Shown one piece after another: positions 50,438 through 60,801 of a DNA stretch of 64,000 bases. Below the pieces are notes generated by a model that saw only the letters and a list, made by a program, of their open reading frames with translations, was not told where the DNA came from and ran no database searches. The stretch comes from Desulfallas sp. Bu1-1 (GTDB lineage: Bacteria > Bacillota > Desulfotomaculia > Desulfotomaculales > Desulfallaceae): the NCBI RefSeq assembly GCF_015594625.1, contig NZ_JADNRQ010000009.1:1-64000 (forward strand), read 5' to 3'. Made by a program: the position numbers and the translations under genes. Position 1 is the stretch's first letter, and each line of letters begins with the position of its first letter.

Positions 50438-51790
50438 TTACTTATCTTTCCGGGCTTTCCTGGCCTCAAAGAACGTACGGGCAACTTGAGGGAACAGTGC
50501 CCATGAAACCACGTCTTCCTCTTTCTCCATATAAGGAGCACATTCTTCCCTGGCTTTGGGAAGTTCGGGCTCAATCAGGTCCGCCGGGCGGCAGTCAATT
50601 GGTTTTTCATTACCAATAATTTTCTTCCTTACTTCCTCATTGACCGGTGCGGGAGGCCGCCCGTAATAACCGCGCATATAATTCTTCACTTCGTCGGTTG
50701 CAATCATGTACCTTTGCCCCAGTACCACGTTCAATGCCGCCTGGGCACCGACGATCTGGCTGGACGGCGTAACCAAGGGCGGATAACCGAAATCTTCCCT
50801 CACCCTGGGTACTTCCGCCAATACCTCCGGCAACTTGTGCAGCGCGTTTTGCTCCTTAAGCTGGGCGATGAAATTGGAAATCATACCACCCGGGATCTGG
50901 TAAGTCAAAACATTGGTATCAGGACTGCAGCTGGCGTTATCATATTCCGCGTAGTTTTTACGGACCTCTTTAAAGTACTCGGCTATTTCCGATAACAGGC
51001 TTAAATCAAGTCCGGTATCATACGGGGTATCTTTGAGAGCGGCAACGATACTTTCAGTTGCCGGTTGCGAGCTTTGTAACCCCATGGTAGAAATGGCGCA
51101 ATCCAGAACGTCCACGCCGGCTTCAACCGCTTTCAGGTACGCCATTGAGGCCATGCCGCTGGTATAGTGACAATGCAGTTGGACCATGATACCCAGGTTT
51201 TCTTTCCAACCCTTGATAATGTCATATGCGGGCATCGGAGCCAGTATACCCGCCATGTCTTTCAGGCACAGCGAGTCCACGCCCATTTCTTTCAATTCGG
51301 CTCCCATGCGCATGTAAAAATCGTAGTCGTGGACGGGGCTGATGGTATAAACCACTGTACCCTGTGCGTGGGCCCCCTCGAGCTTGACGAATTGAATGGC
51401 CTTTTCCATGTTCCTGGTGTCGTTTAAAGCGTCGAAAATCCGGAAAATATCCATCCCGTTGTCCACGGCGCGTTTGATAAATTCTTCCAGCACATCGTCG
51501 GCGTAGTGTTTATAACCCACAACATTCTGGCCGCGTAAAAGCATCTGTAGTTTACTGTTTTTAAAAGCTTTCCTGACGGCTCGCAATCTCTCCCACGGGT
51601 CTTCGTTCAAAAAGCGCATGCAGGAGTCGAATGTAGCCCCACCCCAGATTTCGATCGAATAAAATCCGACCTGTTCTACTTTTTCGGCAATGGGCAACAT
51701 GTGCTCGGTACGCATGCGGGTGGCCAGTAAAGACTGGTGGCCGTCACGCATAGTGGTATCGCAAATCAATACCTTTTTGGGCTCTCCCAT
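50438..51790 (-). CDS. carboxyltransferase 5S subunit / oxaloacetate decarboxylase alpha-type
   Basis: This 450-residue protein has the TIM-barrel signature CDTTMRDGHQSLLATRMRTE split over the N-terminus, EIWGGATFDSCMRFL, LCLKDMAGIL with the metal-binding Lys, and QLHCHYTSGMA. It uses pyruvate/oxaloacetate and a carboxybiotin partner, as the 5S subunit of transcarboxylase or pyruvate carboxylase B. No biotin-attachment motif (AMKM) is present, so the biotin carrier must be encoded elsewhere. It is the last gene of the operon, 32 bases after mdh. Confidence 0.9.
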   Translation of the reverse strand: MGEPKKVLICDTTMRDGHQSLLATRMRTEHMLPIAEKVEQVGFYSIEIWGGATFDSCMRFLNEDPWERLRAVRKAFKNSKLQMLLRGQNVVGYKHYADDVLEEFIKRAVDNGMDIFRIFDALNDTRNMEKAIQFVKLEGAHAQGTVVYTISPVHDYDFYMRMGAELKEMGVDSLCLKDMAGILAPMPAYDIIKGWKENLGIMVQLHCHYTSGMASMAYLKAVEAGVDVLDCAISTMGLQSSQPATESIVAALKDTPYDTGLDLSLLSEIAEYFKEVRKNYAEYDNASCSPDTNVLTYQIPGGMISNFIAQLKEQNALHKLPEVLAEVPRVREDFGYPPLVTPSSQIVGAQAALNVVLGQRYMIATDEVKNYMRGYYGRPPAPVNEEVRKKIIGNEKPIDCRPADLIEPELPKAREECAPYMEKEEDVVSWALFPQVARTFFEARKARKDK

Positions 51791-51822
51791 TAATTTTCCC
51801 CCCCCAATTTAATAACTGGTAA

Positions 51823-52752
<930 letters not shown>

Positions 52753-52803
52753 TTAACCCTCCCATAATTTTTTACGCATTTAGTATTTTCAACCGTCTCA
52801 GTA

Positions 52804-54327
52804 CTAAACAGGGATATTGCCGTGTTTTTTATACGGCCTGCTCTCTTTTTTGGTAGCCAACAATTTTAACGCGTCAATTATTTTGCTCCTGGTATCCCTT
52901 GGATCAATGACATCGTCCACAAAGCCCCTGGAGCTGGCTACATAGGGATTGGCAAATTTATCGCGGTATTCCTGAACCAGGCGGTTTCTTTCCTCCGCCG
53001 GGTTTTCAGCTTTGGCGATTTCATTCCTATAGATAATATTGACCGCTCCCTCAGGCCCCATCACCGCTATTTCGGCGGTAGGCCAGGCGTAAACCATGTC
53101 GGCACGCAGGGAACTGCTGCACATGGCCAGGTACGCGCCGCCGTACGCTTTGCGTAAGATTATGGTTACCTTGGGAACCGTGGCTTCCGAATAGGCGTAA
53201 AGCATCTTGGCCCCGTGCCGGATAATTCCCCCGAATTCCTGGGCGGTTCCGGGCAAAAAGCCGGGCACGTCCATAAATGTAACTATTGGTATATTGAATG
53301 CGTCGCAGAACCGCACAAAGCGGCTGATCTTATCTGAAGCGTTGATATCCAGGCAGCCGGCAAGAAAATCGGGCTGGTTGGCTACAATACCCACTGATTG
53401 CCCGTCGATCCTGGCAAAGCCGATAACGGCGTTTTTAGCGTAATAAGGCAATACTTCGAAAAATTCGCTGCCGTCAGTTACGGCACTAATCACCTTTTTA
53501 ACGTCATAGGGCAAAACAGGCTGGTCCGGAACAATATTCAACAGTTTTTCCCTGTCGATAACCGGTTCTTTGGCTGGGCAAGCCGGCGGTGTTTCCCGAT
53601 TATTGTCCGGTAAATAACCCAGCAATTGCTTAACCATGTCCAGGCAATGCTCTTCGTTTTCCCCCATAAAGTGGGCAACACCGCTGGTCTGGTTATGCGT
53701 TAGCGCTCCGCCCAGTTGCTCCATACTGACTTCCTCACCGGTTACGGCTTTAATTACTTGCGGCCCGGTGATAAACATCTGGCTGGTTTCCTTGACCATG
53801 AATATATAGTCCATTAACGCTGGGGAGTAAACGGCCCCTCCGGCACACGGCCCCATAATTACAGCAAGTTGCGGTATTACCCCGGAGGCGATTGTGTTGC
53901 GGAAGAATATTTCACCGTAGCCGTTTAAGGCATCAACGCCTTCCTGGATCCGCGCCCCCCCGGAATCATTCAAACCAATTACGGGTGCGCCCGTCCGCAT
54001 GGCCAAGTCCAGAACCTTGCAAATCTTTTGGGCGTGAATTTTACCGAGGGAGCCTCCGGTCACTGTAAAGTCCTGGGCGTAGATAAATACTTTTCTGCCG
54101 TTGATCATGCCGTACCCGGTAACAACGCCTTCGCCCGGGTTCTGGTCGGGATCACCGGCAAAAACATCTATCTCACGGAAAGTACCAGGATCAAAGAGGT
54201 AGTTAATGCGCTCTCGAGCTGTTTTTTTGCCCGCCGAATGCTGTTTGGCGATTCTTTTTTCACCGCCACCCGAGTGTACTTTTGCCCTTAGTTCCTTAAG
54301 CTGTTCCAACTTATCATGCATACCCAT
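52804..54327 (-). CDS. mmdA: methylmalonyl-CoA carboxyltransferase 12S / decarboxylase alpha subunit
   Basis: This 507-residue protein belongs to the acyl-CoA carboxyltransferase family: [34 protein letters not shown] in two conserved parts, [14 protein letters not shown], and the second oxyanion region [14 protein letters not shown]. It moves the carboxyl group between methylmalonyl-CoA/propionyl-CoA and biotin. Combined with the 5S-type protein it could form a transcarboxylase. ATG at 54327 follows GAGGAGG; an ATG two codons later is possible. Confidence 0.92.
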   Translation of the reverse strand: MGMHDKLEQLKELRAKVHSGGGEKRIAKQHSAGKKTARERINYLFDPGTFREIDVFAGDPDQNPGEGVVTGYGMINGRKVFIYAQDFTVTGGSLGKIHAQKICKVLDLAMRTGAPVIGLNDSGGARIQEGVDALNGYGEIFFRNTIASGVIPQLAVIMGPCAGGAVYSPALMDYIFMVKETSQMFITGPQVIKAVTGEEVSMEQLGGALTHNQTSGVAHFMGENEEHCLDMVKQLLGYLPDNNRETPPACPAKEPVIDREKLLNIVPDQPVLPYDVKKVISAVTDGSEFFEVLPYYAKNAVIGFARIDGQSVGIVANQPDFLAGCLDINASDKISRFVRFCDAFNIPIVTFMDVPGFLPGTAQEFGGIIRHGAKMLYAYSEATVPKVTIILRKAYGGAYLAMCSSSLRADMVYAWPTAEIAVMGPEGAVNIIYRNEIAKAENPAEERNRLVQEYRDKFANPYVASSRGFVDDVIDPRDTRSKIIDALKLLATKKESRPYKKHGNIPV

Positions 54328-54345
54328 TATTCTATCAATCCTCCT

Positions 54346-54747
54346 CTAGTCGCGCTCGCAAAGTTCAACCAGAGTGCCGAATGTAGCCTTGGGATGTAAA
54401 AATGCTATTTTGGCGCCACCTGCCCCGCGCCGCGGCTTTTCGTCTATTAACCTGATCCCCTTGGCTTTAAGCCGGGTCAGAGTTTCCTCCAGGTTATCAA
54501 CCCTGAAGGCAATATGTTGAATACCTTCGCCGTTTTTTTCAATGAACTTGGCAATCGGCCCGTCCGGGGTAGTGCTTTCCAGTAACTCAACTTCGCTATC
54601 ACCGGTAGGAATAAATGCCACCTTTACTTTCTGTTCCTCCACTATTTCTTCTTCGGTAACTTTAAGACCAAGCACTTTTTCATAAAACTCCCTGGCCGCG
54701 GCTAAGTCTTTCACGGCTATGCCGATATGGTCTATCTTTTTAACCAT
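54346..54747 (-). CDS. mce: methylmalonyl-CoA epimerase
   Basis: This 133-residue glyoxalase-fold protein has [13 protein letters not shown] with the first metal His, [22 protein letters not shown] with the second His, and [12 protein letters not shown] at the end. It interconverts the (R) and (S) forms of methylmalonyl-CoA. The ATG at 54747 follows AGGAGG. It lies between the mutase and carboxyltransferase genes as expected. Confidence 0.95.
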   Translation of the reverse strand: MVKKIDHIGIAVKDLAAAREFYEKVLGLKVTEEEIVEEQKVKVAFIPTGDSEVELLESTTPDGPIAKFIEKNGEGIQHIAFRVDNLEETLTRLKAKGIRLIDEKPRRGAGGAKIAFLHPKATFGTLVELCERD

Positions 54748-54807
54748 CCCCACACCTCCTAGTTAAAATGAAAATTAGTCTTTTCTTATAATATATCCTA
54801 ACCTTTT

Positions 54808-55209
54808 CTAGGATCTGCCAATCTTCTGTCGGATATAATTTATAACCTCTGTTGTACTTGTCCCGGGGGTAAAAATCTCTACTATCCCTTTTTCCTTTAA
54901 TTCAGGAATATCTTCATCCGGAATGATCCCTCCGCCGAGTACCAAAATATCCCCGGCGTTTTGCTTTCTTAACCCTTCGACTACGGCCGGGAACAAGTAC
55001 ATATGCGCCCCAGAGAGACAACTCAAGGCAACAACATCCACGTCCTCCTGCAGCGCCGCTCCGACAATCTGGTCCGGGGTTTGCCGCAAACCGGTATAAA
55101 TAACCTCCATCCCTGCGTCACGGAGAGCCTGCGCAATTACTTTGGCGCCCCGGTCATGACCGTCGAGACCCGGTTTGGCGACCAACACCCTGATTGGTTT
55201 TTCACTCAT
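54808..55209 (-). CDS. methylmalonyl-CoA mutase B12-binding subunit
   Basis: This 133-residue protein is a stand-alone B12-binding domain. It has the DxHxxG cobalt-ligand motif in [16 protein letters not shown] near residue 16, the SxL motif region ALSCLSGAH and the GGG motif [11 protein letters not shown]. It combines with the catalytic subunit 18 bases upstream to form a heteromeric mutase. GAGGAGGAG precedes the ATG. Confidence 0.95.
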   Translation of the reverse strand: MSEKPIRVLVAKPGLDGHDRGAKVIAQALRDAGMEVIYTGLRQTPDQIVGAALQEDVDVVALSCLSGAHMYLFPAVVEGLRKQNAGDILVLGGGIIPDEDIPELKEKGIVEIFTPGTSTTEVINYIRQKIGRS

Positions 55210-55227
55210 CCAAGCACTCCTCCTCGC

Positions 55228-56898
55228 CTAAAAAACAATTTGCTGCTGGTATTCACCGAATACTCCCCTCAGCACACCGCAAATTTCACCCAGAGTCGCG
55301 TAGTTCTTCACCGCCTCAATAAAGTAAGGCATTAAATTATCATCGGTAGCAGCGGCTTCTTTTATTTGTTGCAATATTTTTTGTACCTTTTCGTTATCCC
55401 GCTCGGCTCTTAATTTAGCCAACTTGGCTTCCTGCCTCTTACCTACTTCCGGATCGACCTTGAGCAGGTCCTTCGGCCGTTCCGTTTTCAGCTGGAATTT
55501 GTTTACACCAATAACGATTTTCTTGCCGCTTTCAATATCCTGCTGGTACTTGTATGCGCTGTTTTGGATTTCCCGCTGCATGAAATTGATTGCTTTAGGG
55601 GCTCCACCCAGGTCGTCGATCTTTTTGATGTACTCTAAAGCCATTCTTTCAATCTCGTCAGTCAATTTTTCCACAAAATACGAGCCAGCCAGCGGATCAA
55701 CAGTGTCCGCCACGCCAATTTCGTAACCGATAACCTGCTGGGTCCTCAGCGCAATTAAAACCGAACTTTCACTGGGTAGCGCCAGCGCCTCGTCCCGGGA
55801 ATTGGTGTGAAGAGACTGTGTCCCTCCTAAAACTGCGCTCAACGCCTGGAAGGCAACCCGCATAATATTAACGTCCGGTTGCTGGGCGGTCAGGGTGCAA
55901 CCCGCCGTTTGTGTGTGGAAGCGCAACATCATCGACCTGGGATCTTTGGCACCGAAACGCTCCTTCATAATTTTGGCCCAAAGCCGGCGCGCCGCCCTGA
56001 ACTTGGCGATTTCTTCAAAGAAGTTCAGATGGGCGTTAAAGAAAAAACTCAGCCGGGGAGCAAAAGCGTCCACGTCAAGACCCGCGTCTATGGCAGCCTG
56101 TACGTAAGCGATACCGTCGGCCAGCGTAAAGGCGACTTCCTGTACCGCGGTGGAACCCGCTTCCCGGATATGATAGCCGCTTATGCTGATAGTGTTCCAG
56201 TTGGGAACATACTTGGCGCAATAGGCAAAAACATCGGTAATCAGCCGCATGGAATGTTCGGGCGGGAAAATATAGGTTCCCCGGGCGATATATTCTTTGA
56301 TAATATCGTTTTGTATGGTTCCCTTTAGTTGTTCCTGTTTAACGCCCTGTTTTTCGGCCACGGCAATGTACATCGCCAATAAAATGGCTGCGGGTGAATT
56401 AATGGTCATGGAAGTGCTGACCTTATCCAGTGGGATCTGGTCAAAAAGAGTTTCCATATCCAGCAGGGAATCTATGGCTACACCAACCTTGCCCACTTCA
56501 CCCATGGAAAGCGGGTCGTCTGAATCGTAACCGATCTGCGTTGGAAGGTCGAAAGCTACGCTGAGACCCGTTTGTCCCTGCTCCAGCAAGTACCGAAATC
56601 TCTTATTCGTTTCTTCAGCTGTGCCAAATCCGGCATATTGGCGCATGGTCCAAAGCCTGCCCCTGTACATGTTGGGCTGAACACCCCTGGTAAAGGGGTA
56701 ACCGCCGGGAAACCCCAGGTCATTATCATAATCAAGCTGGGCTATGTCTTCCGGCGTATAAACCGTATTGATCTCAATCCCGGAATCCGTCACAAATTCC
56801 GGCTGCCGTTCGGGGCGTTTTTCCTTGAGCTTGGAAAGTTTCTCATTAAATTTTTGTTTATTTACATTGATCTTCTCCAGTGTTTCCTTCTCAAACAA
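55228..56898 (-). CDS. methylmalonyl-CoA mutase catalytic subunit
   Basis: This protein of 556 residues is the large mutase domain without the B12 part: [51 protein letters not shown] and [17 protein letters not shown]. It rearranges methylmalonyl-CoA to succinyl-CoA. The frame runs open upstream into sucD (to 57111), but that part is the shadow of sucD. TTG at 56898 follows AAAGGAGGAGG at correct spacing and opens the family N-terminus [10 protein letters not shown]. Confidence 0.95.
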   Translation of the reverse strand: MFEKETLEKINVNKQKFNEKLSKLKEKRPERQPEFVTDSGIEINTVYTPEDIAQLDYDNDLGFPGGYPFTRGVQPNMYRGRLWTMRQYAGFGTAEETNKRFRYLLEQGQTGLSVAFDLPTQIGYDSDDPLSMGEVGKVGVAIDSLLDMETLFDQIPLDKVSTSMTINSPAAILLAMYIAVAEKQGVKQEQLKGTIQNDIIKEYIARGTYIFPPEHSMRLITDVFAYCAKYVPNWNTISISGYHIREAGSTAVQEVAFTLADGIAYVQAAIDAGLDVDAFAPRLSFFFNAHLNFFEEIAKFRAARRLWAKIMKERFGAKDPRSMMLRFHTQTAGCTLTAQQPDVNIMRVAFQALSAVLGGTQSLHTNSRDEALALPSESSVLIALRTQQVIGYEIGVADTVDPLAGSYFVEKLTDEIERMALEYIKKIDDLGGAPKAINFMQREIQNSAYKYQQDIESGKKIVIGVNKFQLKTERPKDLLKVDPEVGKRQEAKLAKLRAERDNEKVQKILQQIKEAAATDDNLMPYFIEAVKNYATLGEICGVLRGVFGEYQQQIVF

Positions 56899-56929
56899 TT
56901 TACCTCCTCCTTTCACGAGCAACCTGGTG

Positions 56930-57796
56930 TTACTTAAGTGCGTTGCGCAGCAGTTCGGGCACTTCGAAGGGCAGGGTGGCCACACTCGCCCCGGCGGATT
57001 GCAAAGCTTCCACCTTGGCGCCAAAAGTGCCCTTACCTCTTTCAATAATGGCGCCGGCGTGCCCCATTCGTTTTCCGGGAGGTGCGCTTTTACCGGCAAT
57101 GTAAGCCACAACGGGCTTGGTCATTTTCTTGATATAAAGGGACGCTTCTTCTTCGGCATTACCGCCGATTTCCCCCACCAAAACCACCGCTTTGGTCTCG
57201 GGGTCCTTTTCAAACTTTTCCAGCACATCCACAAACGAAAGACCGACAACCCGGTCGCCACCCAGCCCGACTACCGTGGATTGTCCAAACCCATTGGCGG
57301 TTAAGTTAGCGACAATTTCGTAAGTCAAGGTCCCGCTGCGGGCTACAACTCCGATCGGCCCCTCCACGAAAAACTGGTTGGGTGGAATGCCAATTTTGCA
57401 TTTCCCGGAGGATACTATGCCAAACGTGTTGGGTCCCACCACCGTTGTTCCTTTTTTACGTGCTAGATCGATAATTTCCATTTCATCGTGCACGGGAATG
57501 TGTTCGGTAACAATAACCAGCACCTTAACCCCGGCGGTGATGTTCTCAAATGCAGCGTCTTTGGCGAATGGAGCCGGGATGAACAGCACGGAGGCGTCAA
57601 CCCGCTCGTTCTCCATAGCCTCGTAAACGGTATCATAAACCGGAATGCCTTCAACTTCCTGCCCGCCTTTGCCCGGGGAAACGCCGCCCACTATTTTGGT
57701 CCCGTAAGCCAGCATTTGGCGGGTGTGAAATCTTCCCTGTTTACCCGTAATCCCCTGCACAATCACGTTGGTGTTTTCATTTATAATAATAGCCAA
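56930..57796 (-). CDS. sucD: succinyl-CoA synthetase alpha subunit
   Basis: This 288-residue protein has the CoA-binding start [19 protein letters not shown] and the phosphohistidine motif [13 protein letters not shown] near residue 240. With SucC it interconverts succinyl-CoA and succinate while making or using ATP or GTP. The TTG start lies behind AAAGGAG. A 14-base tandem repeat lies between sucC and this gene. Confidence 0.95.
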   Translation of the reverse strand: MAIIINENTNVIVQGITGKQGRFHTRQMLAYGTKIVGGVSPGKGGQEVEGIPVYDTVYEAMENERVDASVLFIPAPFAKDAAFENITAGVKVLVIVTEHIPVHDEMEIIDLARKKGTTVVGPNTFGIVSSGKCKIGIPPNQFFVEGPIGVVARSGTLTYEIVANLTANGFGQSTVVGLGGDRVVGLSFVDVLEKFEKDPETKAVVLVGEIGGNAEEEASLYIKKMTKPVVAYIAGKSAPPGKRMGHAGAIIERGKGTFGAKVEALQSAGASVATLPFEVPELLRNALK

Positions 57797-57816
57797 TATA
57801 TAACACTCCTTTAATC

Positions 57817-57844
57817 AATGCTTGGAATATAATGCTTGGAATAT
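57817..57844. repeat. 14-base tandem repeat between sucC and sucD
   Basis: AATGCTTGGAATAT is present twice in direct tandem (57817-57830 and 57831-57844), in the short gap before the sucD ribosome binding site. Confidence 0.95.
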
Positions 57845-57856
57845 AAAGATTATTAG

Positions 57857-58969
57857 TTAACCGGCGTTTGCTATCTCAACAGCCTTGGCGGCAGCTTCCT
57901 GCATGACTTTGTACGCGTTCATGCCGTTTTCCTGGAGGATTTTAACCCCTTCCTCCTCATTGGTACCGACCAGGCGGATTACCACCGGGACGGGTATTCC
58001 CCTGGTTTTCTTAACCTGAACCAGCGCGTTGGCCACGTCATCACACCTGGTGATGCCCCCGAAGATATTGATAAATATTACCTTGGGATTTGTTTGCAGC
58101 AGCAGTTCAATGGCTTTGGCCGTTCCCTCCATACCGGTTCCGCCGCCGGCATCAAGGAAGTTTGCCGGCTGTCCCCCGTAATGAACAAGCGTATCCAGGC
58201 TGCCCATGGACATGCCTGCACCATTGGCCATTACGGCGATATTGCCGCCCAGTTCCACGAAAGCCAGGCCGAGATCATGCGCCTGTTTCTCAATGGATGT
58301 GCGCTCCTCAACGTAGGGTATATCCTTTTGGCGAAACAGCGCGTCGTCATCTATCGTCATTTTTGAATCGGCGGCGATTAATCGATCACCACTGATTACC
58401 AGCGGGTTAATTTCAACCAGTTCGGCATCCTTTTCCCTGAATATCTTATAAAGTAAAATCAGCAACTGCTTGAATTCTTTGCTGATCTGCCCGGCAAGTC
58501 CAAGACGCCTGGAAATTTCCTGTCCCAGGTAGGGGTAAACACCCAGGGACACGTCCACATGCTGCTTGACGATATAATCATCGGGCACTTCTTCAATATC
58601 CATTCCGCCCTGGGCCGATGCTATAATCACCGGTTTTTTGGCCGCCCCGTCCACGGTGATGGCCAGGTATAGTTCTTTGTCAATTTGAAGCTTTTCCTCC
58701 ACCAGAATCCTTTCCACTTTATGACCCTGCACGGTCATGGATAAAATATCACTCGCCGCTTGCCTCGCTTCTTCCGGATTGTCGGCAAATTTGATGCCAC
58801 CACCCTTACCTCTCTTTCCGGTCAGAATCTGGGATTTAACCACCACCGGACCGCCGACCTCCTGCGCCGCCTTTGCCGCATCGTCAGGATTGGTTACCAT
58901 TTTGCCGGCTGGCACTTTAATCCCGTACGTGGAAAAAATTGATTTACCCATATATTCAAAGAGCTTCAC
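57857..58969 (-). CDS. sucC: succinyl-CoA synthetase beta subunit
   Basis: This 370-residue ATP-grasp protein has KLFEYMGKSIFSTYGIKVP at its start, KSQILTGKRGKGGGIKFA, EINPLVISGD, ANGAGMSMGSLDT and FINIFGGITRCDDVA, all typical of SucC. The GTG at 58969 follows GAGGGGG; the frame extends upstream without similarity. It binds the nucleotide and partners with SucD directly downstream. Confidence 0.94.
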   Translation of the reverse strand: MKLFEYMGKSIFSTYGIKVPAGKMVTNPDDAAKAAQEVGGPVVVKSQILTGKRGKGGGIKFADNPEEARQAASDILSMTVQGHKVERILVEEKLQIDKELYLAITVDGAAKKPVIIASAQGGMDIEEVPDDYIVKQHVDVSLGVYPYLGQEISRRLGLAGQISKEFKQLLILLYKIFREKDAELVEINPLVISGDRLIAADSKMTIDDDALFRQKDIPYVEERTSIEKQAHDLGLAFVELGGNIAVMANGAGMSMGSLDTLVHYGGQPANFLDAGGGTGMEGTAKAIELLLQTNPKVIFINIFGGITRCDDVANALVQVKKTRGIPVPVVIRLVGTNEEEGVKILQENGMNAYKVMQEAAAKAVEIANAG

Positions 58970-59123
58970 TACAGCATTTCCCCCTCTATATCTGAAGTAT
59001 TTTCTTATTTTCAATTCGTACTTTTAATTGAATATCCGGTTGAAGCGGTCTTTTGTAACAGACTGTTACCGGTAAACAACCGCTACCATTTTAATCCGTA
59101 AATTGCTCACCTCCCAGCGCCGG
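58970..59123 (-). other. short gap between fumarase beta and sucC
   Basis: This 154-base gap is longer than others in the operon and contains an inverted repeat around 59060-59080 (TAACAGTCTGTTA-like) that may affect stability of the transcript. No gene was seen. Confidence 0.4.
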
Positions 59124-59684
59124 TTATTTAGATGCATAAATTTTCGTTCCTTCTTCATATAAATCCCCGCCTAAAGTATCATTAACGACGATAACGGGTA
59201 AATCCTCCACCACCAGGCGGTGTATTGCTTCGGGGCCAAGTTCCGGGTATGCCACCACCTCACATTCCTTGATACATTTGCTGATCAATGCGGCAGCTCC
59301 ACCTACAGCGGCAAAATAAACGGCCTTATGCTGCCTCATTGCTTTAACTACTTCAGGTGACCGTTTACCCTTGCCCACCATTCCCTTTAACCCCAAACTA
59401 ATTAACCTTGGTGCGTAAGCATCCATCCTACCGCTGGTGGTTGGTCCAGCCGATCCGATAATATTACCCGGTTTGGCCGGGGAAGGCCCTACATAATAAA
59501 TTATTTGCCCCCGGAGATTAATGGGAAGTTCCCGCCCGGTGTCCAAAAGCTCTATCAGCTTTTTATGAGCAGCATCTCTACCGGTATAAATAACGCCATT
59601 TAATAATACACGTTGTCCAATGCGCAATTTTTCAACGACGTCATCGGTAAGAGGTGTCGTTAATTTTATTTTGGTCATTGTCAT
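59124..59684 (-). CDS. fumB: class I fumarase beta subunit
   Basis: This roughly 186-residue protein has KIKLTTPLTDDVVEKLRIGQ, GVIYTGRDAAHKKL, YYVGPSPAKPGNIIGSAGPTTSGRMD in conserved pieces, and LVVEDLPVIVVNDTLGG. It is the C-terminal half of the oxygen-sensitive iron-sulfur fumarase, here a separate gene as in many anaerobes. AAGGATG precedes two close ATGs (59684, 59678). It lies 17 bases downstream of the alpha subunit. Confidence 0.93.
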   Translation of the reverse strand: MTMTKIKLTTPLTDDVVEKLRIGQRVLLNGVIYTGRDAAHKKLIELLDTGRELPINLRGQIIYYVGPSPAKPGNIIGSAGPTTSGRMDAYAPRLISLGLKGMVGKGKRSPEVVKAMRQHKAVYFAAVGGAAALISKCIKECEVVAYPELGPEAIHRLVVEDLPVIVVNDTLGGDLYEEGTKIYASK

Positions 59685-59701
59685 TACACCCACATCCTTT
59701 T

Positions 59702-60544
59702 TTATAAAACAATTTCCTTGTGTCTGCTGGCGTGACAATTTATATTAACCGCCACGGGCAGGCTGGCGATATGCACGGGGTATATTTCGATATGAACGGC
59801 CAAAGCGGTAAAACGGCCACCCAATCCCTGTGGCCCGATCCCGGTACTGTTTATTTCATCCAGTAGTTCACGCTCTAACCGGGCAATTTCCGGCCTGTGG
59901 CTTGGAGTACCAACCGGCCTGAGCAACGCTTCCTTGGCCAGCAAGGCGCATTTTTCAAAGGTACCACCAATACCCACTCCTACAATGATGGGCGGGCACG
60001 GGTTCGGGCCGGCCGCCTTGACGGTGTCAAGCACAAATTTTTTAACACCCTCAACCCCTTCAGCCGGTTTAAGCATTTTTATGCCACTCATATTCTCACT
60101 GCCGCCACCCTTGGGGGCTACCGTGATTTTCATTTTATTCCCCGGCACCAATTTTAAATGAATCACCGCCGGTGTATTATCACCGGTATTGACGCGCTCA
60201 AGCGGATGGCCTACAATGGACTTTCTTAAATAACCCTCGGTATAACCCCTGCGTACTCCTTCATTAATGGCATCCTCTAAGGCACCGCCCTCAATATGAA
60301 CATCCTGTCCCAATTCCACAAATACCACAGCAAAACCTGTATCCTGACACATGGGGACCTCTTCCGAACGAGCAATATCCGCGTTTTTCAACAACTGCTG
60401 AATTATTTCCTTGCCCGTAAGGGAGAGTTCTTGATCATATGCTTTTTGCAAAGCATCGGTCATATCCTGGCCTAGGTAGTAATTGGCCTGCTTGCATAAT
60501 TTGGCAACAGCCCGTGCTATCTCTTCCTTATGAATTGTTTTAAT
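59702..60544 (-). CDS. fumA: class I fumarase alpha subunit, probable AUU start
   Basis: This protein carries the Fe-S half of class I fumarase: MCQDTGFAVVFVELGQDV, a YTEGYLRKSIVG segment, GGGSENMSG, NPCPPIIVGVGIGGTFEKC. It hydrates fumarate to malate. The first ATG (60463) gives 253 residues and drops a family-like stretch (IHKEEIARAVAKLC, then ANYYLGQD) that is in frame upstream. The full family length (about 280) is reached at ATT 60544, six bases after GGGAGGGG; no ATG/GTG/TTG lies between. A non-AUG start or a sequence error must be assumed. It is the first gene behind the sigma-54 promoter. Confidence 0.9.
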   Translation of the reverse strand: MKTIHKEEIARAVAKLCKQANYYLGQDMTDALQKAYDQELSLTGKEIIQQLLKNADIARSEEVPMCQDTGFAVVFVELGQDVHIEGGALEDAINEGVRRGYTEGYLRKSIVGHPLERVNTGDNTPAVIHLKLVPGNKMKITVAPKGGGSENMSGIKMLKPAEGVEGVKKFVLDTVKAAGPNPCPPIIVGVGIGGTFEKCALLAKEALLRPVGTPSHRPEIARLERELLDEINSTGIGPQGLGGRFTALAVHIEIYPVHIASLPVAVNINCHASRHKEIVL

Positions 60545-60586
60545 GGTCGTCCCCTCCCTTAAATAGAATAATTAAAAAATATACAC

Positions 60587-60601
60587 GCAATATCCGTGCC
60601 A
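60587..60601 (-). promoter_or_regulatory. sigma-54 promoter (-24/-12) of the methylmalonyl-CoA operon
   Basis: On the minus strand TGGCAC (60601-60596) and TTGC (60590-60587) are separated by five bases, matching the sigma-54 consensus. It lies 43 bases upstream of the fumarase alpha start and 200 bases downstream of the stop of a sigma-54 activator gene. Confidence 0.88.
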
Positions 60602-60801
60602 TCTTAAAAAATGCCAAGCTAACCATTCCAACATTACTGCACCAACCTAATATAAAAATTGTAGCACATCTTATTTTTATAAAAAATACAATATCCTGAG
60701 GCATCATTCAAAATTTATATTTTTTAGAACCAACTTGTAAAAAAAATGAACTTTATTTAGCTAATAACAACTGACTATGTATCTAATTTTTTTAATCCTT
60801 T
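60602..60801 (-). promoter_or_regulatory. upstream region of the sigma-54 promoter
   Basis: This AT-rich stretch contains repeated TTGG elements on the minus strand (near 60612-60640) and a second GTTGGT near 60730. These may be activator-binding sites, but no clear inverted repeat was found. Confidence 0.4.

Noticed and set aside
56899-57111. 71-residue N-terminal extension of the mutase catalytic subunit
   Set aside because: It lies inside sucD in another frame, resembles no mutase, and a good ribosome binding site precedes the TTG at 56898.
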